Assembly: GCF_029852145.1 (NCBI RefSeq)
Contig: NC_079975.1
Coordinates: 6,758,001 to 6,822,000, forward strand
Reading direction: 5' to 3'
From: Microplitis mediator
Lineage: Eukaryota > Arthropoda > Insecta > Hymenoptera > Braconidae
DNA: 64,000 nucleotides
Below, one piece after another: positions 28,101 to 43,100 of this stretch (position 1 is its first letter; every line of letters begins with the position of its first letter). The notes under the pieces were generated by a model. The model did not search any database. It was not told the DNA's origin and was given only the letters and a program-made list of their open reading frames with translations. A program made the translations under genes and the position numbers.

Positions 28101-31100
28101 ACTCCCTCATTACTTATGATACCTAAAAAAAATAATTCCATGGAATATCTAATTGATGAATGGGACGAACTTTTAACCAAATTATATTAATCTAATTATT
28201 GTATGTATAATATACCAGGCAAAGATGCACTACTAAATACTTCCGTAGAATAATTGCGAGACGTATACTCAACATTCTACTCATACACCAATGGCCTACT
28301 TATGGTCTATTAGACGCTATAACAACGATGAATAGTTTTTATAATAAACGAATATACGTATAGTCACAAATAAAAAACTTTAATAACAAAATAAAGTTTT
28401 AAATTATTATTTTTATGTCGACTGAAGAGTCTAACCAAAACAGAATTGTTCGTCCGTAAAGTCACGACAATCATAAAAATTATCGCATCGATGAGCCACG
28501 GGAATACATGTGCCATCAGCACAAACAAAATTTCCCACTTCACAATTCTTCGATGAAGTTAAATTCGCATTATCCTGAGACTTTGCCATACTCCCTGGAT
28601 TCCATACTGACGTAGAACTTTTATAAGAAGTCGCATCTAAACCTAGAAGTAGCCCAAGCACGCACGACGGTGTTGGTTATTGTATTTTACTTCATTCATT
28701 CATATAGTATTTAAATACAACTGCTATTATGTATGAATAATCAAAAATAGTAATAAATATATTTACATATATGTTAAGGCTACTCATTTATCATTCAAGT
28801 AAAAAAAAAAATATTAAAAATATAAACAAAGTACAAAGTTTTAGAAGTCGCTTACACTGAGAGGAAATCATTTTTATAAAAAAATACATTTTTGATCTAA
28901 GAAATTTCTGTAATAATTGTTTTTGAAAAAAAATTAAGAAATTCCTTGTGAAATTTATTTAAGATTCAGTGATTTGACAGTAATACTCGCGCAAATTCTT
29001 TTACTTAAATAAAATTAAGCTTCAACACATTTTATTTTATAATGTCAATTCTAATAAAAGTTAATTAGAGGTTCATTTTTGTAAAGAATTTAGAATTTTT
29101 TTTGAAACCATGTTTGGTTTATTACTGTATGATTTTTCATTTTTGCAAAGCATAAGCTCAGATATTGCGCGAGAAAATTTTTTTCATGTTATTTAAATAA
29201 TGAATTGAACGATGCGATAAGCAACCTCTAAAACAATGAATTAAAGGTTCATATCCCTAGCGGATCCGGAATACGATATGCAGCAGAATTACCGCAGTTT
29301 GCGGTATTTTATCGTAAGTTGCGGTAAATTACGGTATTTTAGCGTAAACTGCGGCAATATACCGCAAATTGCCGTAACTTACGGCAGAATACGGTAATTC
29401 TGCAGGATATCGTAAATTACGGTAATGACCGTAATTTACCGTAATTCGGACCCGCTAGGTATTTTTACAATTTTTATTCTCGATTTAAATAATTTATGTT
29501 TAGTAAATAAAAGTAAAATGAAAATGTTAATTTTTGGTAACCCTAATGGATCCGAATTATTGTAAATTACCGTTTTTGCCTAAATTACCACAATTTACGG
29601 CGTTGGGAAGAATTGCGGTAAAAATGCGGTATTTTACGGCAAAGGTACGGCAGTTTACCGCAAATTTGCAGCAATCCTGCGGTATTGTACCGTAAAAATG
29701 CAGTATAATCGCGATATTTCTTCGTAAACATGCCGATTTACTGCAAAATTACGATATTTCACCGTAAAGTGAAGTATTGTACCGTGTTTACAGTAAATTG
29801 CCGTAAATTACCGTCTATTGCTGCAAATTGCCGTAAAAGGTGGCAAATTTGCCGCAGCAATACAGTATTTTGCGGTAAAATACGGTAATTTACGGTAAAT
29901 ACCGTAATTCGAATCCGCTAGGGAAAGAACAAGTATTTTTAAAATTAATTATAGCTAACAAAATTTCCTTTTAATTGAATAAAATAATAATTAATTAAAT
30001 ATTAAAAAAGAATAACAGAAACTAACTGTGACAATCCAGTTCATCTTCATTGTATGAGCAATCTGGTCGACCATCGCACACTGCTGACAATGGAATACAT
30101 GAACGATCGCGACAAGTGTATTCATTGCTTCTACATTCTGTTACAGGCGGACGCGGTGAAGTCCCAGCTATAACAAAATTAATTAAACTTGGTAATTATT
30201 TTTTAAAAATAATACCTACTAAGCAGAAAATCTTTTACACTATAGTTAATATTAGTGTGTAAAAATAATGTATCTTTCTTACAGCAATTTGTTTCATCGC
30301 TTCCATCATGACAGTCAACGTGACGATCACAGAAGAATTGTTTTGATATACAGACACCATTGGCACATGGCAGTTGACCATCAGGACAGGAAGTATTTTC
30401 TGTAAAAATTTAACTTTAACAGTTTAATTTATTTTATATATAATTTTTTTTATTTTCTATATTATAAAATTGACGTGACTCTGAAAAATTATGTACAAAA
30501 TAGCGATGTGCACGATAGTAAAATTTATTTTAATAGACAAAATAAAAATTAAAAAAAGTAAATAAAAGAATAAAAATTTTTAATACGAAAGAATATTTTT
30601 ATAATTTAAAAGACAATAAAAAAAATTTGAGCGCTCCCAGTTGACGTGAAAAAAAAATAAATTTACGTGCACATTGCCGTTTGTCATGCAATTATTGATT
30701 GCACTCGAAAAAAGTTATCGACTTTAAGCTAGGAAGAGACAAAGGTAAATCAAACAAATTATTTTTTTTTATGGTCGAAAATATGACCTGTAAAGTGAAA
30801 AGGAAATAGATGTGTGCATAAAGATAGTAGTGTTATATATATGATATAATCATATGATTCTACCAAGAGCTACGCTACTCAGTTATATACTTATTGGTAC
30901 TAGTTTAAATGTATTTATCGTGTACACGTAATCAGGCAACCTGTGCTTAAATAGATCAAGAGGTAGATAGTGATGTACAGAAAAGAAGACAGTGAATGCC
31001 AGTAATATTTAAAAATGCAATTAAAGACCCTCGTGTAAAGTTAAAAATATGTTTAAAAAGAGTAATGACATTTTATTTAAATTAAATACTTCAAACTATT

Positions 31101-34100
31101 AATTCATTTTTCATCAATTTAATTACTAATATTAGGGATGTGCGAATGGTATTCGAATCGAAGAGCTAGAATTATCGTAATATTCGCAAACGTTAAAATC
31201 ATTCGTAAGTTTTCGAGTTATTCAAATGAAGTATTCATAAGACTGCGAATAATTTGAACTTTCAAATTATTCGATTGGGATTTGAATACTCTATTCAAAC
31301 TTCTCACATCAAATTTCGAAATAACTCGTGATAAATTACAAAAAATTTATTACAATTATTTATAAATAATTTGAATGTTTCAAATTCTTCGAGTTTTTGA
31401 AGAACTTTAAATCTCACGGAAAATTCAATTTGAATTTAAAATCGAACGTTACTATTCGATTCGACGGGAATAATTTGTAAATTTAAATTATTCGTAAGTT
31501 TTCGAGTTATTCAAACACAGTATTCATTAGATTTCGAATTGAAAATTTTCAAATTATTCGATTGAAATTTGAATATTCTATTCGAATTCCTAACATAAAA
31601 TTTTCAAATAACTCGTTATTTGCAAATAATTCGAATATCCCGTACGGAAAAAGTATATATCCGGGATATATACGGGCAAAATTGAATATATGTCTCATCT
31701 ATGCGGCATATATTCATATTTGCCCTAATATATACGGGTATATACTTTTTCCATACGGGATTTCAACTTCGACTTTTCAAAGAACTCGAAATTTCACGAA
31801 AATTCGAATATTTACGAATAATTCAAAGATTTTTAATTTTTTAAAAATTTGATTTGAATTTTAAATCGAACACTACTATTAGATTTGACACGAATAATTC
31901 GCATGTTAAAATTATTCGCACACCCTTAATTGATACCGTACACAGAAAAAAAGGATTTCTTGACGCCGAATATTTTTATCCGCCCTAAGAAATTTTTCGA
32001 ATTATAAATTGAAAAAAAAACTTTCTTAAGGCGAGAAAAAATTTATTGCGCCAAGACATTTTTTCCACCCCTAAGAAGATTTATGTTTTCATTATAATTC
32101 AAAATATTTCTTGCGCCAAGAAATTCTTTTTTTCTGTGTAGTTTTACTATACAGACTGCCACGTTTTTTTACAATCAATAATCTATGATTTGATGACAAA
32201 CAATGTTTTAATTAAAGTTAAAAATTTTCATTGTAGATTGTTACGTTAATGAACAAGAGCGTTATTTGACAAATTGACAGTTCCAATGCGATTATTCATG
32301 AAAACTTTTTGAAATTAACAGAATTTCTTTATAAAATTTACTTGCACAATAAATTTTTAATGATAAAAACTTTTTTTCTGTTACTTTAATCTTTTTCTGA
32401 CATATTTTTATTTATAATTTATCGAGAACCTTTAAATTTAAATATTTATTAATGATATATAGTGTAAACAATTAAATCGTTCACTAGATAATTATAATTA
32501 GTGCTGAAATATAAAAATACAAGACAGTAATAAATAAATTTATTAGACGTTACAGGGCGCGAAAGTTTCATTCCGGTTATCAGAACGTTAATTAGTAACA
32601 GGCATCGCGATAACGCGACTAAGTCAGTGACATTTTCATTCTATCATGCAGTTGCTATTTAATTCGATAATATATATTAATATACATCCTGAAAATCCTC
32701 AATGGACATTCGACGTGCTAAGAAATGAGTGCCGGAAAAATAATCTGTTATTATAAAAGCATAAAATAATGAAATATCTAAGTTGATCAAAACAAGATAT
32801 ACATTTTAGTAAATAAATATATACATCAATAGTGAATAAATAATTATTCGTACGGCAGTTTATTTCGTCAGATCCATCACGGCAGTGGGGACGACCATCA
32901 CAACGACGTCTTTCATCGAGGCATAATCCATCATTGCATCGAAACATTCCACTCGGACATTTGGTAACTACAATATTTTTTGCATTCGAATATATATTTA
33001 CGTATATATTAAAGCAACTTATATAACCCTCAATAAAATCAAGCATAAAATACAGTTAGAAATTTTGTGAGTTTGTGTTAAAAAATAAATAAGTTAAATT
33101 TTTTGTGTTGATTTCGTATGTTAAATGATTACTTGGGACAAGATTTTTGTCTTAATTTCGAAACGAATGGTTCAAATGTTTGATATTATGGCGAAAATAT
33201 TAGTCTTATAAAAAAAGTTTTTAAACAAAAGTCGTAGGAAATTTAATTTTCTAAAGAAAATGTCTCTTATGATTTTCTTATACGACCAAAATTTTCACCG
33301 TAATTCCAAAATTAAGATTCTTAATGAATGATTCAAATTTTTGTTAATTATGAAAACCTTAATTTTGAAATTACAGCGAAAATATTGGTCTTGTAAAAAA
33401 AGTTTTCAAACAAAAGTTGTAGGAAATTTAGTTTTATAAAAAAAATGTCTCTTATGATTTTCTTATACGACCAATATTTTCACCGCAATTCCAAAATTAA
33501 GATTCTTAATGAATGATTCAAATTTTTGTTAATTATGAAAATCTTAATTTTGAAATTACGGCTTTTTTCTTAGTCCTAAAAAAAAAATTATAAGAGGCAT
33601 TTTTTTTATAAAATGAAATTTCGAACAACTTTTATGTGCAAAATTTTTTTATATGACCAATATTTTTGCCGTAATATTAAAAATTTGACGCCATTAATTG
33701 TTAATTGTTAACTTTAACTAATTTAACACAAAATTTCTAACTGTGTAAAACTCAAGCAGAAAAATAGTTACCGCAATTTGCTTCGTCAGATCCATCACGA
33801 CATTGAGTTAGACCATCGCATCTTTGATGTTCGCGTAAACACTCACCACTTTTACATCTCCATTCATTGATCGCACAGTTTCCTTTGTACCATATAGATA
33901 AGCATTTGTGAAGCATTTAAAATTTAAGATAAACAAAATCATAAAAAAAAATAACGAAAATATTGCAAGCAAAACCGCTGCTTTGATCTTTGATTGTTTT
34001 TTTAAAAAAGATAAATAAAGTTTTCCGAAAGCAATGCATCCGTCTTACCACAATCACGTTCGTCGCTGTTGTCTGAACAATCGGGAATACCATCGCACTT

Positions 34101-37100
34101 GCGACGGAGAGAAATGCATTTCCCATCTCCACATCGCATCTCAGTTCTTCCCGTGTCACATTCTGTTGGCCTTTCCGTGACCCGTCCAGGGACTGGTAAA
34201 TCTACTCGGATATACACACCCAATGGTCACGATAATTTTCCGTAATATATCTACATCTAGCAAGCAAATATTAAGCATATTTTTCACATTTTATTAATAA
34301 ACATAATGCTATGAGTTAACAAGCAAACAAAAAGTAGCATCGTGATGCAGAGTTAAATTGTTAGCTACTGAGAAAAAAAATATTCAGATCGTATTTTTAA
34401 ATTGTTGATAAATGAAAAGACAATTCATGAACTATATAATTCACATTAGCAGTTTAAACGTTCATATATTTATTTATTTAATGATTTAATGTTACTAGTA
34501 CCATTCCAATAAATATTATTGTAGCAGATTGATTAGTTGTTACTATCGAATTTAGAAAAGACCTGGGCAAAATGGGCTAATTTTAAGAATATAGAAGATA
34601 GAATGCAGTCCAGTCGCGTTATAAGTCCGCCGACTTATATTTCTTGGAAGATATTCCTTCTCTATGACTACGAAAATGATCATGTACACACTCACACGCT
34701 TGCAAAGTAGAGGAAGTGTGAGTTACGGCGTTCAACTGCTGAGTAGAAGTGAAAATTATGGAAACGGTTCCTATAATTCTATAAAATTTTATCCTATACC
34801 AACATAGGAATTATGACCATAAATTATGGGAGCAGTTCCTATAATTATAGAAATGTTTACCATAATTATAGGAACAGTTCCTATAATTATGGGAATGCTA
34901 CCCATAACATTATAGGAATAGTTCCTATAATTATAGGAATGGTTCCTATAATTATACACTCTAAAACCAAGTGTGTAGTCGAAATTAACACACTTGCCGA
35001 ATAACATTGAAACGCCATAAGCAATCTATAGATTTTTAACACACCGTGAAACGTGTTTTAAGTGACTACAAAAAACTATAGTTTTGTTTATGGTCTTAAA
35101 CATAGAACACACTTAATATGTGTTAAAATAATACACTTGTAACACACTTTGTTTTAGAGTGTAGGAATGGTTCCTATAGTTATAGGAATGGTTCCTATAA
35201 TTATAGGAATGGTTCCTATAATTTATAGGAATTGTTCCTATAATATTATGGGAATCATTCCCATAATATATAGGAATGAACCCTATATTTTATAGGAATC
35301 ATTTCTATAACATTATAGGAATGGTTCGTATAGTAGTATGAGAACTATTCCCATAATATTATAGGAATGGTTCTCTTAATGCTATTGGAATAGTTCCTAT
35401 ATCATTATGGGAATAATTCCCATAATATTATGGGAATAGTTCCCATACTATTATGGGAATAGTTCCCATAATGGTATAGGAATTGTACCCATACTGTGAT
35501 GGGGATGGTTCCCAAAATATATGGGAATAGTTCCGGTAATAATATGGGTACAATTCCTATACCATTATGGGAACTATTCTCATAATGCATAGCAAAAGTT
35601 CCTATAATTTTCTTTCCGTGTAGGCGGACTTATGACGCGCTTTGACTGTAAAAAAAAAATCGACACGTTCTATTAGAAAGATATCAAACGGGTAAAAATC
35701 GTTTTTTGAATGCGCTAGTGGGATCTTTTGGGGATTTCCTTATGGGGGCACAGCTGGGACTGCCCAATAGGTCTTTGCGTTACATCCCTATGTTCAGTCC
35801 CTATAGGGCAACCCCATAAGGACCCAAAAAGTCTCACATAAAAATTTCTAGTCGGGTAATCCCACATGGAAAAAGATATACCCGGAATATATGCCGACAA
35901 AATAGCATACATACGACAATACTAAAGATATAAGCCAGATATATACTATTTTGTCGGGATATATATTTTTTCGGACGGGATAAAATAGAATTTAAAATTT
36001 GGAAGAAATAATAAACATCTAGTATACGGACAGTTGTGCAAAGAAAAAAAATTATAATTATACTTTTGATCTTTTTATTTTGTCAAATAAAATAATTACT
36101 GTCTCACTATTGGTCTCTTAAACCCTATGTTCAAAAAATGTTTTTTAAACAATAGTTTTTCAAAGGATTCAATTATACTTTACAGATATAACGTTTTTTA
36201 AAAGTTTTTATGTGCTAAAAATAAAAAATGAATTTTCCGTCAATAAATTTATTTTAAGAAAAAAAAATCTTTTATATTTTTTTTTATAGACTTGGAAATT
36301 AATTAAGATTGAGATTTAAAATTAACAGCATATTGATATTTTGATAGTATCTATATAATTTTGACAGTGCATTACTTACAAGAATTAATGCAACCTAATA
36401 ACGGAGTTATTTTTAAGGAATTTTTTCTGACAGCGGAAACGGAAGAAGATTTTTCAGTAAAATAACTTAAACGCTGATAAAATCCTCACAAAATGACAAT
36501 TGAAAAAAAAGTCAGATGAATGGTCTGAAATTACTATTTAACAAATGACAGGTATCAGAGTTTAAATTGCGAAACATTATTTGTTTCTTCTCAAGGGGCG
36601 GAAGAAGCTTGTCTCTGTCCGCTGACTAAAGACATTCATAATTAACGCGTTTCCTAATATTTTTTCGCGGCATTGGACCGAAATTACATTGTTTCGAGTC
36701 ATGGTAGAGACACTGAAACTTGAAATTTCGATTGGTATCATGAATATTAATTTCTTCATCAAATACTTTTTAATAGTATATTGTGTGACAAGAATGAAAC
36801 AAGACGATTTCAGACTAGGGTGAGGTTGGCTACCCGAGCCGCAGGCAAGGGCTGTCATCACCCGCAGTCTGAAATCGTGTTTTATCCTGAGTTGCACACT
36901 ATATTTTTCATGATTACCTGCATCGGAACTTCAAGATTCAGTGTCAGCAGCCAGTAAGAAACAAGTTAATTTCAAGCCGATGATAAGGAGAACTCTTAGA
37001 GAATGATAAATATGTGATTTACAGTCACTTATTAAATATAACTGACACCGGGCAGAAACAATTGTGTTTCTTCCCAAGGGAAGGAACACGCATGTTTCTG

Positions 37101-40100
37101 CCCACTGTATGAAGGTATTTTTAAATTACGAATTCGCTAGCAGTTTTTTGCAACATCGGCTTGAAATTGGCTTGTTTCAACGGGCTGTAGAGACACTGAA
37201 ACTTTAATTTTCGATGCTGGTATCATGAAAAATTATATTTATCACTTTGATAATCAATATCTCAGGAACCGATGGCTGTACAATAACTTTTTTTAAAAAT
37301 AAAGAATTTCGAAAATAACTCAATGATTCCGGAAATGTATTATTATATTAATATTATCGTAAATTAAAAATCTTTTAGATTACTTGACTTTGCCCAGTTC
37401 TCGCATAATAATAATTACTTGATAAAATTTTTCAATAATAATCAAGAAAAATAAGTATCAAATTTTGTTATTTTAATATTTTATAATCAAGCTGCTTGAA
37501 GAAGTTTAAATTAAGCAAAAATATTAATGCGAAGGTTTGCTAAGTTAAATAAAAATAGCGGTCTGAATAATTTGTTAGGAAATTCGATAATAAACAATCG
37601 ACAATGTTATTCATTCAGTAACAAGAATGAAAATAAATAAGAAATAAAGAGCAAATTTAGCGTACTGGGAGGTGAGTAGGTGATGTGAGTAATGGTACTG
37701 TTTGAGAGATTCTCCACTCCACAGTTCTCATCACTTCTATCTGGACAATCTGGATGACCATCACACCTATAGATTTCTTCGATGCATTTACCACCAGTGG
37801 CGCATTTGAACTGCGTAGGTGTGCAACCTCGATCTGTTAGAAGCAGCGATGATTGCCAAAAAAAGAAATATAGACACACAAACTTATAATATAAGCAATT
37901 AAGCGGCTGTTTAAAATTGATACATTGAAAAATAAAATTATTTATTTTTAAAATATATGTATAAGCATAAAAATTAAATAATTAAAAACGATAATTATTG
38001 TATTCTATTACACAGAAAAAAAATTTAACTTGAATTCCGTTGTTTCAATTCGAAAGTGTTCGCTTGCATCAAGAACGCGAAAATTCTTCATTTATGCATT
38101 TTAATTTCCGTTTAAGAAAATTTATTCTCTAATCGAAAATTGTGATTTGAACGAAATTATTTTATTCTTTAACCAATGGCACGATATTCTTGTTGCAAGT
38201 ATTTTATTCACTTTTTGAAATTAGTGGTTCGGTTTGCACTTTGAATTAGTGAATATTCACTTATTTTAACTAATTCATGCTTAGAGAGTACTCGGGTCGA
38301 GAATTTGAATTTATTAATTGAAGAAATTTTTTCTCGAATTAAGAATTTCAATTAAAAAAATCAATATTCTTTAATAAATAAAATTTTTTTCTTCATTCTA
38401 ATATTCTAATGTCAAGTAAACTCTTCTTGATTTAAGTTATTTTTTTCTGTGTAAACTGGTTTTCGTGACTATAAATTAACTCCGTAAACATAAGAAAATA
38501 ACAGATACTTAAAAAAAGTTAAATCGACAAGTTTCAAGTACTTGTTTGTTATATTTGTGGTAGAACTTTAAATCGATTAAAACAAACTGAAACACGACAA
38601 TTGGCTTGCATACGTATTCATTATATAAAAGATCAAATAAAAAAAATAAAAAAAACTACCTTAAGTACTCATGTATAAAAATAAGTGTGATATACAACTC
38701 AATTATCTTTGAAAATAAACGGACCGTCGAGTACTATTGATTGAGATAATGTACTTTATATATAACATTTTCAAAATAATGACTTTACTGCTATATTTAA
38801 TCGATGACTAGAATATTAATGACTAAATTGAATTAAAGTAAAACTAAAAAAATAAAATCAATTACCGTTGACTATAAATTTATATCACATTACGCTAAGA
38901 AAAATATATACATAATTAATAAATTAATAAACCTGATTAAGAATACATTTTTGGATGAGTATAAAAACTAATTATTGTTTGACTTAAAAAAGTTAGTTTG
39001 TTAATAATAGTGATAATTTTCTTGTTATATTAAAAAAAATAAAAACTAAAGAAGCAAAGCATTCACGAATAAAATTTCTATACCGCAATTAAGCTCATCC
39101 TCTGCTCGCGGACAATCGTCGAATCCGTCGCAGACTGAACTCTGTGGAATACAAGAGCCATCTCCACAGGTGAAGTCCATAGAAGGGCAAGGCGCCAAAC
39201 CTGCAGTGGCCAGTTATAATAAAAGTATGGCTCTTTATCTAACGTCTCAATTCACAATTTTTTTAAATATTAGATGCCTTTAATTAACGTTTATTTAAAT
39301 TTAACGTTAAAATCATTTTTTAAGTGTCAATCTGCACACTGAAAAAAGACTTATTTGAGCCAACTAAGATTTATTTGAGCCAAAGACATAATATATTTGA
39401 GTAGTTTAATTGCGTGAAATAAGTGATCTATTTGTGGTAAAGAAATGATCCAATTGCGACAAATAAATAAAGGCTTCAAATATATGTATAGTATCGCCAA
39501 ATTTTAGGTTATTTGTCACAAATTTAGGCTATTCTTCCGATTAGGTCACCCCATGGATTTCAAGAATTTTTTTTTTCACGATCTTGGCTACCGATTTCGC
39601 TCAAAATTTCACAGGTCTTTTACGATGACATAAAGAAGATGTCCTGAAATTTTGAGCGAAATCGTTAGCCAAGATCGTGAAGAAAAAAATCGTGAAATTA
39701 ATGGGGTGATCTAATCGCAAGAATAGCCCAAATTTAATATTTTTACCACAAATATATCAATTACTTATCACAAATAAATTATATATTTCCGTCAAATTAT
39801 AAAATTATTTGAATCAACTGTCATATTTTGTTGTACCAAATATATTTATATGTCATTAAGAAATATTTTTAAAAAAGCCACAAATAAATTGATTCATTTG
39901 GGACAAATATTTCTTTTTTTCAGTGCACTTGATATAATAATCCAATTAAATTGAGACGCTGGTAAATGAAAGTGAGTACTAAGTTTAAAAACAGATGTAA
40001 ACATTTAAAGCGGCTATGTAATAAATAACATTAATACGTAAAGCGCCATCTAATTATTTTAAATTACCCTGTTATAACAATTACATTTTTCCTTATTAAA

Positions 40101-43100
40101 GCTTCCTATCATAAACTACGTTTTTAATTTATATACAGTAGTCGATTATTAATGAAGTGATATGAATATGACTGTAATATGAAAAAGTAAATTACGATGC
40201 GTGTAATATGGTGACACGACCGATGATCCGCCGGCAATTGATCCTAGCAACAATTGGTCCGAACAATAATTCATTCGTCGGCAATTGTTCCATCGACAAT
40301 TGATTTATGACCTAATTGATTTATGACTTAATTTATCCTTATAGAATACTGAATTCTGGTGTTAATTGGTTTCACTAGATAATTTTGTATGCATTGTCGC
40401 TTGTATCAATTATCACATATCAATTGTCGGCGGATCAATTGTTTTCGGATCAACGGTCAAGTAACCGTGTAATATAAACCTGAAATGTATGATTTACTAT
40501 ACACAAATATATACATTTATATATAGTAATACAGGACTCTCATAGTAACGGAATAATTAAAATATAAACAAGCGAAGAATAGTTGACAAAAAATAGTATA
40601 AATAATCATTGTTTTTTTTTTTTCCAATTTTAGTTTCATTTTGAAACTTGCAGAATGAAATTGAAAGTTGTAGAAAAAATAACGAGGTTGCTTTCTTATT
40701 TACATTCTCAAGAAAGCTATTATTTTACAGCAAGTTGTGCAGATACAGACAAAAATATATTGAAGATCCCATATTATTTTTATTGACAACATTTTGATAC
40801 CTTCATAATCATAATAGTTGCACAACTCCGGATCTTCATCTGATCCATCGTCACAATTATTGATACCATCGCAGGAGAGACTCATGGGAATGCATGTATT
40901 ATCATTGCAAGTAAATTGATTATTTTTATCACATGATAATGTTCTTTGATCGTTATTTGTTACTGATAAAGAATCGGAAGATACTTTTTCTCTTAAATTT
41001 TGAAACGATGCATATTGCAATGCTCTTGACTTAATATCGTTGGTTAAGTCATTGAAATAATCACAATTATTCTCATCAGAACCGTCTAAGCAATCAGATA
41101 TTTTATTGCAAATCTTTTCTTCATTGATGCATTTTTTATGATCACAAAAATGTTGATTATCACGACAATTATCTTCAAATACTGGTGGTTGTGTTGTAAC
41201 CATAACTTTAAATTCCAAGTTATCATCAGCTATCACTTCGTTTTTTTTCATTGCTAATAATTTTATTGAAAAATTTGAATTATTTTCATCAGTGATCAAA
41301 TTATCAACATCAGGAATAACTGATGACTTATTTTCACCATAAATTGGCCAATTGTTTATTTCCGGTGGTGTCAATTTATTAGACTCAGGTTCATCATTAA
41401 ATTTTTCTGTGTTCTCTTCAGAAATAGACGGGATAAAGTCAGGAACAGGGCAACCCCATAGCCAATTAAAAAACCACCATGAACATACAGTAGTAGTAAA
41501 AATAGTAGCTTGTGTTGAAGAAATATTGGTGGTATTTATAATGTCATTATCAGAAAAATTTGAAAAATATTCAGTTGAAGATGGCGCGGTAATACTTTCA
41601 ATGGTTGATGAGGTTAAATAAGTGGTAACACTTGTAGATGAAGAAGTAGTAGTTTTTTTACTTCCTTTTCCTTTTCTACCTTTTCCATTAGCATATTTAT
41701 TCTGTCCCTTTCTTTTCCTCTCTTGCTTTAGTATCTTTTTATTAACTTTTTTATCATTTTTAGCTTCTGTTTTAATTACCTCTTCTGATTCAACGACCGG
41801 TGTCACTATTTTTAGTGTATTCGAAACTGATTGATTGGATTCTTTAAAATTTATCTGTTCTGAATTGATGCTTTCCGTTGGTTCATTCAATGTAATACTA
41901 CTGTCTGAATCGATATGCAATTTTTTCCGATAATGCATACAATCACTGTCGCATATCGTTAAGTTTGAATCAATTGACGTCTTTCCATCACTTGTTACGT
42001 TAAATATTTCTAAACGTTCAGGTAACTTTGAATTATTACCCAAATTAAATCTTGTTAACGTGTTGATATTTTTATCCGATAACTCAGAATGTTCAGTTAC
42101 GGTTTCATCTACTGATGACTTATTTGATTTTTTGTTAATTTTATTTGTTCCTTTTTTTAACTTTCGATTTTTGATACTTTTGTCTTTATTGGTATTTAAG
42201 TTTATATCTGTCTCTGGTAAATTGTTATCATTTGATCTTTTATGTCGAGAAAGAGCTGCTTCATTAGTTTTATTAATCACATTGTAGGTTTTATTTTCAT
42301 CAAAATAATTAGGAGTCGATTTTGTTACGTTCCATTTTTTAAAATATTTAAAAATTTTTTTATTCTTGTTCAAATAATATTTTTTGGGATGATTAATTAG
42401 CGAAGAATTAACATCCAATATGCGATGATTAAGAGAAAATTTACGATTTTCTAATGACCCATTGTCGGTGTAAAAAGCGGGATCAGAAATATTTGATTTT
42501 AAATTTAAATTTATCGGCCGAAATTGCCATTCAGGTGATAATTTATTCATTCGTGGCGTCGAGACTGTTTTATTTTTGACAAATTTGTTTCTCCTTAAAT
42601 CTGTTATTGAATAATTATCCATTTTTTTAAAATAACTTGAACTGTTGCTACTGTCATTTACATTCAATAAAGTTTCATTAAGAATTTCAACGTCAAATTT
42701 ATCGTTATCTTTTTTTGGATACTTATTAACTTGCCGACGACTGGGTGAGTTCATTGAAATCATAAATTTCGGATAGTTTATTATTTTTACCAATATTTCA
42801 TTTTTTTTATCATCTTTTTTTGTAACTCGACTTTTTTTATTACGATAAATTAAATTTTCCCGAAATTTAAGCCAATTATTTCGCAGCGCATTTGTTTGAT
42901 TGATCCATTCATCGAAATTTTTCGGTATACTTTTATTTACTGAAAAAATAGTCGTAATGTTAGTCGATTGTGAAGCAGTATTAGGATCGATTACATTCGC
43001 AATTGAATTATTCTGCGACTCCAATAACGATCTTATATATTTATAAACAGCACTCGTATTACTTTTATACTTCGATAGCCTATCGATAATGTCTTCAGCA

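Larger units (their letters stand above)
34606..35650. mobile_element. pogo-like element carrying a palindrome array
   Basis: The ends CAGTCGCGTTATAAGTCCGC and the inverted CAGTCAAAGCGCGTCATAAG followed by TCCGCC are pogo-like. The interior is an array of GGAATGGTTCCTATAATTA units and a nested MITE at 34964-35162. No transposase is visible. Confidence 0.65.

Noticed and set aside
34745..35610. Regular repeats resembling a CRISPR array
   Set aside because: The units are contiguous palindromes without unique spacers, in an animal intron inside a transposon.
36577..36897. Minus-strand open frame of 106 codons
   Set aside because: It falls within foldback repeat material at 36560-37235 and encodes nothing recognisable.
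41352..41834. Plus-strand open frames opposite the giant exon
   Set aside because: They are antisense to the Asn/Lys-rich coding sequence. The minus strand has matching phase and the LDLa modules, so the plus frames are shadows.
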